Of a stretch of 64,000 bases of DNA, positions 33,649 through 42,637 are shown one piece after another. This DNA is from Reinekea thalattae (GTDB lineage: Bacteria > Pseudomonadota > Gammaproteobacteria > Pseudomonadales > Natronospirillaceae), in NCBI RefSeq assembly GCF_008041945.1, contig NZ_VKAD01000001.1:1054001-1118000 (forward strand). The letters are read 5' to 3'. The notes under the pieces were generated by a model, which did no database searches, was not told the DNA's origin, and saw only the letters and a list, made by a program, of their open reading frames with translations. The translations under genes were made by a program, and so were the position numbers. Every line of letters begins with the position of its first letter. Positions within the stretch are counted from its first letter, which is position 1.

Positions 33649-34398
33649 TTAAAGAAGGCTTTGCTGTTGTGGTGTCGGTTTAGCAGGCTTAGAAATTAAT
33701 TCAGAACTTGGCAATTGCCATTCAATAGCGTCCAGCCCCCGTTCAAGTAAAAACCGATTCGCTTTAGAAAAGTGAGCGCTACCAAACCAGCCGCGGTAAG
33801 CCGATAGCGGCGAGGGATGAACCGACTCCAAGACTAAATGGTTTTGGTTGCTAATCAGCTGCTTTTTAGACTTGGCATAACTGCCCCAAAGCATGAAAAC
33901 CACGGGTGAGGTTTGCTCGTTACAGCAGCGAATAACCGCGTCGGTAATTTGCTCCCAACCTTTATCGGCATGACTACCAGCTTGGCCGGCCTCGACAGTG
34001 AGTACAGAATTCAATAACAGAACACCTTGCTGCGCCCAAGGGGATAGATCGCCTGATTGATTTTCTATGTTTAAATCCTGCTGCTGTTCTTTAAAGATGT
34101 TTTTTAAGCTGGGCGGAATGGTGACGCCATCCGGTACAGAAAACGCCAGTCCATTAGCTTGGCCTGCCCCATGATATGGATCTTGCCCCAGAACCACCAC
34201 TCGCACCTGTTCTGACGCGACACTGTTTAATGCCCGAAACCAATGAGATGGTTGCGGATACAGGGTTTTATTAGCTTGCTGCTCTGCTTGTAAAAATTGC
34301 GCTAACTGCGTCAACACTGGCAGCGCCACCCGTTGGCTAAGCTGTTGCTGCCAGGCATCACTTTTTAAGCTTGCAAACAGATAACTGAGTTCAGACAA
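33649..34398 (-). CDS. ung: Uracil-DNA glycosylase
   Basis: Removes uracil from DNA, the first step of base-excision repair. The 249-aa family-1 enzyme has the water-activating GQDPYHG with Asp73, the uracil-binding FMLWGSYAKSK region and the DNA-intercalation motif HPSPLSAYRG near 200. The N-terminal extension and polar C-tail are unremarkable. The start is TTG at 34398, as no in-frame ATG exists after an upstream TAA; it lies 18 bp after apt, on whose translation it may depend. Confidence 0.96.
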   Translation of the reverse strand: MSELSYLFASLKSDAWQQQLSQRVALPVLTQLAQFLQAEQQANKTLYPQPSHWFRALNSVASEQVRVVVLGQDPYHGAGQANGLAFSVPDGVTIPPSLKNIFKEQQQDLNIENQSGDLSPWAQQGVLLLNSVLTVEAGQAGSHADKGWEQITDAVIRCCNEQTSPVVFMLWGSYAKSKKQLISNQNHLVLESVHPSPLSAYRGWFGSAHFSKANRFLLERGLDAIEWQLPSSELISKPAKPTPQQQSLL

Positions 34399-34416
34399 AG
34401 CGGCACCAATTCTCGA

Positions 34417-34947
34417 TTATAAACCGCTATACGAACACAGACTAAAGACATCAAAGCCTTGGTCTTTTAGCGATTGGCTACCGCCAAGGTCTGGCAAATC
34501 AACAATGGCTGCACATTCAACCACTTCGGCACCTAATCGCTTCACCAATTTACATGAGGCGTTCAAGGTACCGCCAGTCGCGATTAGATCATCAATAACT
34601 AAGACTTTATCGCCGGGCTTTAACGCATCAGAATGGATTTGTATTTCCGCCTGACCGTACTCTAGATTGTATGCTTCTTCGATGGTTTCAAACGGTAACT
34701 TGCCCTTTTTGCGTACCGGAATAAAGGCTTTATTAAGCTCGTAAGCGATCGGTGCACCCAAAATAAAGCCGCGCGCATCCAACCCTATAACGCAATCGAT
34801 TTCGGTATTGATATAACGCTGTACAAAGGCGTCGATCAACTGGCGAAAGGCCTGATTATTAGAAAACAGCGTGGTGATATCACGAAATTGCACGCCTGCT
34901 TCTGGCCAGTCGGGAACGGTACGAATATAGGGTTTAGGGTCAAACAT
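34417..34947 (-). CDS. apt: Adenine phosphoribosyltransferase
   Basis: Purine salvage enzyme that forms AMP from adenine and PRPP. The 176-aa protein (E. coli 183 aa) has the PRPP loop [11 protein letters not shown] at 117-127, the N-terminal FRDITTLF and the [15 protein letters not shown] segment with the hood residues. AGGAAA precedes the ATG. It is 18 bp upstream of ung, and the two probably form one unit. Confidence 0.97.
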   Translation of the reverse strand: MFDPKPYIRTVPDWPEAGVQFRDITTLFSNNQAFRQLIDAFVQRYINTEIDCVIGLDARGFILGAPIAYELNKAFIPVRKKGKLPFETIEEAYNLEYGQAEIQIHSDALKPGDKVLVIDDLIATGGTLNASCKLVKRLGAEVVECAAIVDLPDLGGSQSLKDQGFDVFSLCSYSGL

Positions 34948-34991
34948 TTACTTTCCTGTTGTTAGTATCAAAAAAGAGCCAAAAAAAGAAC

Positions 34992-35020
34992 CAAAGAAAA
35001 AGGAGCGCAAGGCTCCTTTT
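34992..35020 (-). terminator. Intrinsic terminator after mqo
   Basis: AAAAGGAGC (34998-35006) pairs with GCTCCTTTT (35012-35020) with a 5-nt loop. On the minus strand the stem is followed by TTTTTCTTT. It is about 66 bp after the mqo stop. Confidence 0.8.
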
Positions 35021-35085
35021 GGCATGTGATTATGTAAGTTACTCGACTTTTTGCAACCTTACAGCGGCAATTAGCGCATTAATTA

Positions 35086-36567
35086 TTACGCCTTTTCAGC
35101 CAAATTCAGCGTTTTCAGCGTGTGTTGCCTTACTTTTTGCAACAACGCCTTATCTTCAATTAAAGATTGGCCATAAGAAGGGATCATCTGCTGTAACTTA
35201 TCTTGCCAAGCTTTGCTGGCCATTTTCTCTGGAAAACAGCGTTCGAGCACATCCAACATGGCTGCAGCCGACGTTGACGCACCCGGTGACGCGCCGAGCA
35301 ACGCAGCTAAGCTTTGATCTTCAGCGACAATAACTTCGGTACCGAACTCTAGCTTACCGCCCAACTGAGCATCTTTTTTGATGATCTGCACGCGTTGACC
35401 TGCAATCGCTAAGCTCCAATCACCGTCCTGCGCGGTCGGCATATAATTACGCAATGAGGCCATTCGTTTACGATGGCTCTGCACGGTTTCGCTGATCAGA
35501 TAACGGGTGAGATCTGAATGCCGCAAACCGACGCGAATCAGTGGCCAAAGATTCCCTGGGCGAATCGATTTAATCAGATCTAAAAATGAACCACGCTTTA
35601 AAAATTTAGTGGTAAAGCCTGCAAACGGGCCAAACAGCAAGGCCGGTTCACCATCGATAATCCGCGTATCCAAATGCGGTACCGACATCGGTGGCGCGCC
35701 AATCGCTGCCTTACCATAGACTTTGGCATGATGCTGCTGGACGATTTCTGGCTTTTTACAAACCAGCCATTGGCCGCTGACCGGAAAGCCTCCATAGCCA
35801 GCACCATTACCACTGGCCTGTAATAGAGTTAATGCCGCGCCGCCGCCGCCAATAAAGACAAACTTGGTGTTGATGCTTTTGCGTTCACCGTCTTTACGGT
35901 TTTTGATCGAGACTTGCCAGCCATCAGAGGATTTTTTCAAGCCGGTGACTTCACTGTTCAGCGCCAATTCAAAGCCGTCACTTTGGCTCAAGTTAGCGAT
36001 TAGTTGACTTGTGACCGCACCAAAGTCGATATCCGCTCCATGAGCGATACGCGTCGCGGCAATCGGCTCATCATCATGACGCTCAGCCATGACCAGCGGC
36101 ATCCATTGTTGTAGCGTTTCAGGGTCTTCGCTGTATTCCATTTCGGCAAACAGATGATGCTGAGAAAGCGCCGCATGGCGTTTTTTGAGATATTCAACGT
36201 TGTCCTTGCCCCAAACAAAGCTGATGTGTGGCGTGCGATTAATAAACTGGCTGGGTTCTGGAAACAACGATTGATCGACCAAATAGGACCACAGCTGCAA
36301 CGATAGTTCGAACGAACTGTTAATTTGCAAAGCCTTGCTGATCTCTATTTCACCGCTTTTATTCTGTGGTGTGTAATTTAGCTCGCAATAGGCCGCGTGC
36401 CCGGTACCGGCATTATTCCAGCCGCCGGAGCTTTCTTGCGCGACCTGATCGGCCTGTTCAAGCATCAGTATTCGAGACGATGGATCGAGCTGTTTAAGCA
36501 ACACGCCCAGCGTTGCACTCATAACACCACCACCGACTAATACGACGTCTACTGATTGATCTGACAT
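35086..36567 (-). CDS. mqo: Malate:quinone oxidoreductase
   Basis: Membrane-associated FAD enzyme that oxidises malate to oxaloacetate and passes electrons to quinone, part of the TCA cycle. The 493-aa protein opens with the FAD-binding VVLVGGGVMSATLGVLL, followed by SGGWNNAGTGHAAYCELNYTP, the family signature, and late FAD-contact segments such as LLGASPGASTSAA. The length matches other Mqo proteins (about 500 aa). It is monocistronic. Having Mqo fits Pseudomonas-like metabolism. Confidence 0.97.
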   Translation of the reverse strand: MSDQSVDVVLVGGGVMSATLGVLLKQLDPSSRILMLEQADQVAQESSGGWNNAGTGHAAYCELNYTPQNKSGEIEISKALQINSSFELSLQLWSYLVDQSLFPEPSQFINRTPHISFVWGKDNVEYLKKRHAALSQHHLFAEMEYSEDPETLQQWMPLVMAERHDDEPIAATRIAHGADIDFGAVTSQLIANLSQSDGFELALNSEVTGLKKSSDGWQVSIKNRKDGERKSINTKFVFIGGGGAALTLLQASGNGAGYGGFPVSGQWLVCKKPEIVQQHHAKVYGKAAIGAPPMSVPHLDTRIIDGEPALLFGPFAGFTTKFLKRGSFLDLIKSIRPGNLWPLIRVGLRHSDLTRYLISETVQSHRKRMASLRNYMPTAQDGDWSLAIAGQRVQIIKKDAQLGGKLEFGTEVIVAEDQSLAALLGASPGASTSAAAMLDVLERCFPEKMASKAWQDKLQQMIPSYGQSLIEDKALLQKVRQHTLKTLNLAEKA

Positions 36568-36759
36568 ACAGTCTGCCCCTTGTTGTTATCGCTTTGTTAT
36601 TATCGTTTTAATACTGGATCGATCTCATCCTCTGTTAAGAGTATACGATTTAGGCCAGTTTGCGAGGCTCATACATTGGCACTAATAACGCCTGAAGCCA
36701 GCAATATCAGAGCTATTCGCGCCATTTCGTCACTTATGCTTACGCTACGGTATAGATAT

Positions 36760-37836
36760 CTAATCGATATATAGCCGCTCAACTCTTGGCGACACACGGG
36801 TTAGCAGCTCATAGCCAATGGTGCCAATAACACTGGCAACTTCATCGACAGGCAATTCATCACCCCATAATTGCGCCATATCGCCAATGGCAACATCAGC
36901 AACGTCAGTAACATCAATCATCGTCATATCCATTGAGACACGCCCTGCCGTGGCAACGCGCTGGCCATTGAGCATCACTGGCGTGCCACTGGGCGCATGC
37001 CTTGGATAGCCGTCTGCGTAGCCAATCGCCAACGTAGCAATGACGGAATCGCGCTCAGCCGTCCAGATAAGGCCATAACCAACCGACTCACCCTTACTGA
37101 CGCGACGCAACGCGATTATTGGCGCAGATAAGGTCATGGCAGGCTTTAATTGAATATCCTGCGCCGATAGATCCGCAAATGGCGATGCGCCATACAGCAT
37201 GATTCCGGGACGCACCCAGTCAGCATGAGTTTCTGGCCACTTGATGATCGATGCCGAATTAGCAAAGCTGGCCTGTTCACCCTGCTCTTTGCATTGGCTT
37301 GCTAATGCTAGTTGTGCTTGGGTGATTTCTGGTCGTCGTAGGTCGTCGGCACAGCACATGTGAGTAACAACACCGCCTAACTGAACAGACTCTAATTCAG
37401 CGATTTGCTGACGTATTTGCGGCAATGATGACGCTAAAAAGCCTAATCGGTGCATGCCGGTATCGACTTTAAGCCAGACCTTTATCTGCTCACCCTGCGT
37501 TAATTGACTGAGATGATCTAACTGATCCTGACAATGAATCATACTTTCACAGCCCAACTGAGCCGCTTCAATTAGATGCTCGGCACAGGTAACACCTTCA
37601 AGTAATAGGATAGGTTTAGTCAGGCCCGCGGCTCTAAGCTGACGCGCTTCATCGAAGGTCGCGACTGCGTAACCATCGGCGTCGCTGAATGTATGTGCTG
37701 CCTGAACAGCGCCATGGCCATAGGCATCAGCCTTAACAACGGCCCAAATATTAGATTGCGGTGCGAGCTGTTGCACTCGCTTAAAGTTGTGTCGTAATGC
37801 GCTGTAGCTTATGACGGCTCGGGTGCCTCTACTCAT
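36760..37836 (-). CDS. alr: Alanine racemase
   Basis: PLP-dependent enzyme that makes D-alanine for the cell wall. The 358-aa protein has the PLP lysine at 35 in VVKADAYGHG, and SVGYGLIW with the second catalytic Tyr. The C-terminal part includes GRVSMDMTMIDV and ends IGYELLTRVSPRVERLY, as usual. It lies 126 bp downstream of dnaB, a common neighbourhood (dnaB-alr). The gap between them carries two GTTATAAC sites. Confidence 0.97.
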   Translation of the reverse strand: MSRGTRAVISYSALRHNFKRVQQLAPQSNIWAVVKADAYGHGAVQAAHTFSDADGYAVATFDEARQLRAAGLTKPILLLEGVTCAEHLIEAAQLGCESMIHCQDQLDHLSQLTQGEQIKVWLKVDTGMHRLGFLASSLPQIRQQIAELESVQLGGVVTHMCCADDLRRPEITQAQLALASQCKEQGEQASFANSASIIKWPETHADWVRPGIMLYGASPFADLSAQDIQLKPAMTLSAPIIALRRVSKGESVGYGLIWTAERDSVIATLAIGYADGYPRHAPSGTPVMLNGQRVATAGRVSMDMTMIDVTDVADVAIGDMAQLWGDELPVDEVASVIGTIGYELLTRVSPRVERLYID

Positions 37837-37858
37837 CGACTTTGATCTCTCTATGTAA

Positions 37859-37908
37859 CCGTTATAACGACCTATGAGCGGTTATAACGGCGAATTAACG
37901 GTAGTAAC
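37859..37908. promoter_or_regulatory. Two GTTATAAC palindromes 20 bp apart before alr
   Basis: CCGTTATAAC begins at 37859 and GTTATAACGG ends at 37890, so the pair also forms a 10-bp inverted repeat; each GTTATAAC (37861-37868 and 37881-37888) is itself a palindrome. A further TAACGG-TAG-TAACGG direct repeat follows. Spacing of 20 bp places both on nearly the same DNA face. Candidate operator before alr. Confidence 0.5.
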
Positions 37909-37962
37909 GGTAAATCCAATCGCTAACAAAAACGGTTCGCTTGCAACCATGCAACGCAAGCC

Positions 37963-39366
37963 CTATTCGGCGACATAGTCATTCATATATTCAGGCGCTA
38001 AGTCAGCAAACTTAGAATATTGGCCTTGGAAGGAGAGGTGAACGGTATCTGTCGGGCCATTTCGGTTTTTACCGATAATCACTTCGGCGGTGCCTTTATG
38101 AGGCGAATCTTCGTTATACACCTCGTCTCGATAAATAAACATAATGAGGTCGGCGTCTTGCTCAATAGCGCCGGATTCACGCAAATCGGAAGCGATTGGG
38201 CGCTTGTTTGGTCGTTGCTCAAGAGATCGGTTCAACTGCGACAAAGCAATCACTGGGCAATCGAATTCTTTGGCGATGGCCTTAAGCGTCCGCGAAATTT
38301 CAGAAATCTCATTAGTACGGCCTTCGGTATAGCCTTTAATGGTCATCAGCTGAAGGTAATCGATCATGATCATGCCAATGCTGCCATGTTCTCGTACCAA
38401 ACGGCGCAAGCGCGAGCGAATCTCTGAAGGTGACAGCCCTGCGGTATCGTCGATAAACAGCTTTTTATCTTTTAGCAGATTAATGGCTTTGGCTAATTTG
38501 GGGTAATCGTCTTCGGCCAGTTTACCGGTAATCACGCGACCAAGGTCAATTTTACCTAGAGACGCAAAAGAACGATTTAGCAGCTGCTCGGAAGGCATTT
38601 CTAAACTGAACACCGCAACAACTTTGTCCTGATTCAGAATCGCCTCTTCAACCAGATTCATCGACAGTGTGGTTTTACCCATCGCAGGACGAGCTGCGAC
38701 AATAATTAACTCACCACCTTTAAAGCCCTTGGTGGCTTTATCTAATTGCGAGAAACCAGAAGAAATACCAACGATATCTGAATTCTGTTTGGCCAACTCT
38801 TCAATGCGGGCTAAGGCTTTATCGGCCAGCGGATTAACATGCTCTAGGCCGCCTTGATGCGGTCGATCTTCGGCGATTTTAAATACTGCGCGTTCAGCTT
38901 GGTCAATAATTGAGGCGACTTCTTGGCCGGACGGATCAAACGCTAAACCAGAAATATCGCCAGCGACTTTGATCAGCTGTCGTAAAATGCTGCGCTCTTG
39001 AACGATTTTTGCGTACGCCACCAAATTACTGATGGAGGGAGTATTTTCTGCCAAGGTCATCAGGTAGTTCATACCACCGACGGACTCCAACAGCTTTTCT
39101 TTTTCCAGCAATTCACCCAGAGTAATCACATCCATTGGCGAATTAGCATCGGCCAGAGAAATCATGGCACGATAAATTTGGCGGTGTTCATTGCGATAAA
39201 AGTCATCAGGTAACAGGCTTTCAGAAACACTGTCCCATAAGGCATTGTCGACCATCAGCGCACCCAATAAGGATTGCTCGGCCTCCAACGAATGAGGAGG
39301 TGTTTTTATCTGCTGCAGCTCTGAGTCTTCTGCAAGAAGAATATCGTCATCGAAACTATCCGACAT
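37963..39366 (-). CDS. dnaB: Replicative DNA helicase
   Basis: Hexameric helicase at the replication fork. The 467-aa protein has the N-terminal DnaB domain (about 22-125, with SLEAEQSLLGALM), a linker, and the RecA-like motor domain with Walker A RPAMGKTT at 226-233, Walker B-type IGMIMIDYLQLM and the late SQLNRSLEQRPNKRPIASDLRE loop. The length is normal (E. coli 471 aa) and no intein interrupts the motor. It sits between rplI and alr, as in many gammaproteobacteria. Confidence 0.98.
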   Translation of the reverse strand: MSDSFDDDILLAEDSELQQIKTPPHSLEAEQSLLGALMVDNALWDSVSESLLPDDFYRNEHRQIYRAMISLADANSPMDVITLGELLEKEKLLESVGGMNYLMTLAENTPSISNLVAYAKIVQERSILRQLIKVAGDISGLAFDPSGQEVASIIDQAERAVFKIAEDRPHQGGLEHVNPLADKALARIEELAKQNSDIVGISSGFSQLDKATKGFKGGELIIVAARPAMGKTTLSMNLVEEAILNQDKVVAVFSLEMPSEQLLNRSFASLGKIDLGRVITGKLAEDDYPKLAKAINLLKDKKLFIDDTAGLSPSEIRSRLRRLVREHGSIGMIMIDYLQLMTIKGYTEGRTNEISEISRTLKAIAKEFDCPVIALSQLNRSLEQRPNKRPIASDLRESGAIEQDADLIMFIYRDEVYNEDSPHKGTAEVIIGKNRNGPTDTVHLSFQGQYSKFADLAPEYMNDYVAE

Positions 39367-39513
39367 TCGGCCCTACCTTTACCAATAAAACGATCGTTGA
39401 TTCTAACCAGTTAATCGAATGCTCGCATCTGCTTTTATACTTCAATAAACAAACTAAGCGCTAAAAGCCGACATTATCGTGGCTTGTGGCGACAAAATAA
39501 AATAGACAGCCAT

Positions 39514-39542
39514 AAAAAAACCCAGCATAAATACTGGGTTTT
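39514..39542 (-). terminator. Intrinsic terminator after rplI
   Basis: AAAACCCAG (39517-39525) pairs with CTGGGTTTT (39534-39542) with an 8-nt loop. On the minus strand a run of seven T follows the stem. It separates the rpsF operon from dnaB. Confidence 0.92.
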
Positions 39543-39615
39543 ATCGATCTACTTATGCACTGCAAACAGAATGCTCACAGTGCGAGTTACCTAAGGTTGC
39601 TTAAGCGATTAACGC

Positions 39616-40065
39616 TTAGTCTTCAGCAACAACGATTAGGTGAACAGAAGAGATCACATCAGTGTGCAGTTGCACAGCAATGTTGTATTCGCCAACGGCG
39701 CGAATTGGGCCTTCAGGCATTTTCACCTGAGACTTTTCAATTTCAACGCCAGCAGCAGTGACTAGATCGGCAACATCACGTGGGCCGATAGAACCGAACA
39801 ACTTACCTTCATCACCTGCATTTGCAGCAACAGTTAGCTCTACTTCTGCTAATTGATCTGCTAATGATTGTGCTGCTGATAGTTTTTCAGCTTCTGCTTT
39901 TTCCAACTCAGCTCGGCGCTCTTCAAAGTACTTGGTGTTGTCTTCAGTTGCCAACACAGCCTTGCCGTTTGGAATTAAGTAGTTTCGTGCATAACCGTTT
40001 TTAACGTTAACGGTATCGCCTAAAACACCCATTTTACCAACTTTTTCAAGCAGGATAACTTCCAT
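39616..40065 (-). CDS. rplI: 50S ribosomal protein L9
   Basis: Binds 23S rRNA near the L1 stalk. The 149-aa protein has the N-terminal domain [17 protein letters not shown] followed by [16 protein letters not shown], a long central helix and the C-terminal domain with [15 protein letters not shown]. The length is that of E. coli L9 (149 aa). It is the last gene of the rpsF-rpsR-membrane protein-rplI operon, 10 bp after the membrane gene. Confidence 0.98.
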   Translation of the reverse strand: MEVILLEKVGKMGVLGDTVNVKNGYARNYLIPNGKAVLATEDNTKYFEERRAELEKAEAEKLSAAQSLADQLAEVELTVAANAGDEGKLFGSIGPRDVADLVTAAGVEIEKSQVKMPEGPIRAVGEYNIAVQLHTDVISSVHLIVVAED

Positions 40066-40075
40066 CTCGCTTACC

Positions 40076-40930
40076 TCATTCGTTATCTGATTTTGCCCGT
40101 TCTGGTATCCGAGATCTTAGATCGACAATCGAATCCACAATCACAACCAAAACCAGTAACGGTAATATAAATTGTATGAACAACAGTAAACACACATAAA
40201 ATGCGATTAGCCATTGCACAGCCAAATCCAATTTTTTTAACACCCCATGCACGGTCACTAGGCCGATAAATGCCATGGGGACAAAAAGCAACGATGACAC
40301 ACCCGGATTAACAAACAGCATAATAACCACTGCTGCTAATACCAATACAATCCCTGCTTTTGAGAAACGCAACTGTTGCATTTCTCTACTTAAACCACCT
40401 GGGTTATACAACCCTGCTTGCCAGTATCTGGCCAACAACAACGACAACAGAGCTTCGGTATACTGAGTGCTCATAAAGATGAACCCCACCATACTACGAG
40501 CAACCGCGATAAACTGCTGCTCGACCGGCTCATTTGCGCCGCTCAATAAAACCTGCAACAAGCTTTCTAATAAATCGCCTAACTGCTCACCATAAAAGGT
40601 TTGCGTTAAAACCGACAATACGAAAGCGGCGACAGTGCCCAATATCAGCGTATAAGGCCAGCTGTTAGTAGCTTTTAGCACCGATGCCAAAAGCGTTACA
40701 ACGACCAAGCCCAACATGGACAACGGCACTCCTGACATATACCAAGAGAACAAACCTCCAACCAAAGCCATAACAAGGACTCGAGTACCAAAGGTTATGC
40801 CGTGCCTTAACGTGGTTAAAGCAACTAATGCTGCACTGACAAAGTACAGCATCGGGATTGCAGCGAATACCGCTGCAAGAACCCCAGTATGCAAAGGGCT
40901 TTTCATCGCAAAACGTGCTAAGCCAAGCAT
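40076..40930 (-). CDS. DUF2232-like membrane protein in the ribosomal operon
   Basis: A 284-aa inner-membrane protein with about eight hydrophobic segments and a charged C-terminal tail ([13 protein letters not shown]). In Pseudomonas and relatives an uncharacterised membrane protein occupies the same position between rpsR and rplI, and this looks like its homologue; E. coli has priB in this operon instead. It begins 45 bp after rpsR and ends 10 bp before rplI, so it must be cotranscribed with ribosomal proteins. Function is unknown. Confidence 0.75.
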   Translation of the reverse strand: MLGLARFAMKSPLHTGVLAAVFAAIPMLYFVSAALVALTTLRHGITFGTRVLVMALVGGLFSWYMSGVPLSMLGLVVVTLLASVLKATNSWPYTLILGTVAAFVLSVLTQTFYGEQLGDLLESLLQVLLSGANEPVEQQFIAVARSMVGFIFMSTQYTEALLSLLLARYWQAGLYNPGGLSREMQQLRFSKAGIVLVLAAVVIMLFVNPGVSSLLFVPMAFIGLVTVHGVLKKLDLAVQWLIAFYVCLLLFIQFILPLLVLVVIVDSIVDLRSRIPERAKSDNE

Positions 40931-40975
40931 CTCTAGAGCTCTCCTACAATCTAAAAAACTATTGCTAACAAACGC

Positions 40976-41203
40976 TTACTTATGAGCATCTGTGTAAGGC
41001 AATAACGCAAGGTAACGAGCGCGTTTGATAGCTGTTGCTAGCTGGCGCTGATACTTAGCACTGGTACCTGTAATACGGCTAGGTACAATCTTGCCTGTTT
41101 CAGTGATGTAGCCTTTTAATAGTTCTACATCTTTGTAATCGATCTCTGTAATGCCTTCTGCGGTGAAGCGGCAGAATTTACGACGACGGAAAAAACGTGC
41201 CAT
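40976..41203 (-). CDS. rpsR: 30S ribosomal protein S18
   Basis: Small-subunit protein that binds 16S rRNA as a heterodimer with S6. The 75-aa length is standard, and the sequence includes [28 protein letters not shown] and the basic [20 protein letters not shown]. It follows rpsF by 14 bp. Confidence 0.98.
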   Translation of the reverse strand: MARFFRRRKFCRFTAEGITEIDYKDVELLKGYITETGKIVPSRITGTSAKYQRQLATAIKRARYLALLPYTDAHK

Positions 41204-41217
41204 AGTTAATGCTCCTC

Positions 41218-41643
41218 TTATTCTTCAGACGCTGAATCATCAGCGACTTCAGTTACAGCTTCACTTTCAGCTTCTTCACGCGGTGCGAACGCGCCTTGAG
41301 CTTCGTCTTTAGCTTTTTTAGCTTCAACAGACTTCATCATTGGCGATGCTTCAGTTACTGCGGCCTTACGGCGAATAACCATGCTACGCAAGATAGCGTC
41401 GTTGAAACGGAATGTGGTTTTCAACTCATCAACAGTTTCATCGCTAACTTCAACGTTTAGCAAAATGTAGTGAGCTTTGTGTAGGTCTTGGATTGGGAAT
41501 CCCAATTGACGACGGCCCCAATCTTCGTGACGGTGAATAGTACCGCCCGCTTCTGTTACAACGGTTGTATAACGCTCAACCATCGCAGGGACTTGCTCTG
41601 ACTGGTCAGGATGAACCAGCAAAACGATTTCATAATGGCGCAT
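41218..41643 (-). CDS. rpsF: 30S ribosomal protein S6
   Basis: Pairs with S18 on the 30S platform. The 141-aa protein opens [18 protein letters not shown] and has the typical [19 protein letters not shown]. The C-terminus after about residue 100 is an acidic Glu/Ala-rich tail, as in E. coli S6, where glutamates are added by RimK. It is the first gene of the operon, behind a leader that may be autoregulatory. AAGGGAG precedes the ATG. Confidence 0.98.
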   Translation of the reverse strand: MRHYEIVLLVHPDQSEQVPAMVERYTTVVTEAGGTIHRHEDWGRRQLGFPIQDLHKAHYILLNVEVSDETVDELKTTFRFNDAILRSMVIRRKAAVTEASPMMKSVEAKKAKDEAQGAFAPREEAESEAVTEVADDSASEE

Positions 41644-41690
41644 AAATGCTCCCTTCGGGTTAACAACCTTCTGATCAAATCAGTAAGGTA
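41644..41690 (-). promoter_or_regulatory. Possible S6:S18 autoregulatory leader of rpsF
   Basis: Just before rpsF the minus strand has a hairpin CCTTACTGAT-TTG-ATCAGAAGG (41667-41688, one bulged A) followed by ACCCGAAGGGAGC, where CCC-GAA-GGG can pair and covers the ribosome site. Known S6:S18 leader RNAs put a CCG triplet next to helices near rpsF, and an ACCCG is present here. The match was made by eye and is tentative. Confidence 0.4.
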
Positions 41691-41883
41691 AGGAGTAACG
41701 TAATTCAGCTAGGCTGATTACACTAAGAATCCACTCTTACGAGCAGGCGCGGCATTCTAATGAAAAGCCCTATCAAAATCAATGCTTTGGCCCTATTGTT
41801 AGCACCTAAAGACCTAGCAGTGCCTAAAAACCAAGGCTTTTATCAGCTAAACCAAGAAGGTCCACCAACAAAAGAAGCTGAGC

Positions 41884-42591
41884 CTATGAATCAGCCACAA
41901 ACAGGCTCTGCCATGAGACGGCATCCACCTGTGTCAGCATCGTGCTCAGCTGATCGGCAATGCGGTAATCAAAATCATAAGGGTGAATGGAAAGCCTTGC
42001 AGGCTTGCGCGCAGATGAAAGCGTCAAATTCAGCCAATTCCAGAAACGCAAAAACAAAGCTCTTGGCCGGTTATCAGCTTCAAACCCCAATAGTGGCAGC
42101 TTTTTAAGCTGACCCTGAGGAAAAGACCGAATACCACTGGTGGTTTCATAAGCGCTAAATGGCAACTGGTTTAGGTCAGCAGGTGATAGCTTGCCCATCG
42201 CCCAAGCTGGCGGAACATACATAGTCGGAGCGTTAAAGCCGTGATCCGCAAACCACTGAAAATTGTTATTTAACAGCGTTTTTAACTCATCCCTCGAATA
42301 GGATAAATGCTCACCCGCCGTGCGAGAGATCAACCGACTATGAACAGCGTGATACAGGCCGCCAATCTTAGTAATGCGATGCAACCAGCCATGACCCGCA
42401 AACTCATAGCCTTTCGCCTGCAAGGTATGTAAGCGCTCAATTTGCGAGTCGTCCCATTGCAAGCCCGGTACGATCAATAGCAAAATATTACTGGGCGTAA
42501 ATCGATCCAGATGCTCAGCCAATATCCACTCTACTCGATCCAGCGTTTCCGGCATGACATCATGAATACTGATGACGACATTTTTTCGCAT
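41884..42591 (-). CDS. DUF2334 polysaccharide deacetylase-like protein
   Basis: A 235-aa cytoplasmic protein with the carbohydrate esterase (NodB-like) fold of the DUF2334 family. Metal and catalytic motifs are visible: ISIHDVMPETL at 8-18 with the catalytic Asp, HGWLHR near 68-73 with two His, and the late SIHPYDFDYR. It has no signal peptide, unlike the deacetylase at 52.6 kb. It is the third gene of the sulfotransferase-glycosyltransferase-deacetylase unit and may deacetylate a sugar carried by a lipid or nucleotide; the substrate is unknown. Confidence 0.8.
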   Translation of the reverse strand: MRKNVVISIHDVMPETLDRVEWILAEHLDRFTPSNILLLIVPGLQWDDSQIERLHTLQAKGYEFAGHGWLHRITKIGGLYHAVHSRLISRTAGEHLSYSRDELKTLLNNNFQWFADHGFNAPTMYVPPAWAMGKLSPADLNQLPFSAYETTSGIRSFPQGQLKKLPLLGFEADNRPRALFLRFWNWLNLTLSSARKPARLSIHPYDFDYRIADQLSTMLTQVDAVSWQSLFVADS

Positions 42592-42637
42592 AGTTACCTC
42601 TTGCTTTTTTACAGCCCACCAGCCCTTTTACAAACCA

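Noticed and set aside
34959-35333. Plus-strand frame of 124 codons opposite mqo
   Set aside because: It runs through the mqo terminator and then antisense to mqo; composition is that of a shadow frame.
41760-42107. Plus-strand frame of 115 codons near rpsF
   Set aside because: It is antisense to the DUF2334 gene over most of its length, has no ribosome site and no protein-like pattern.
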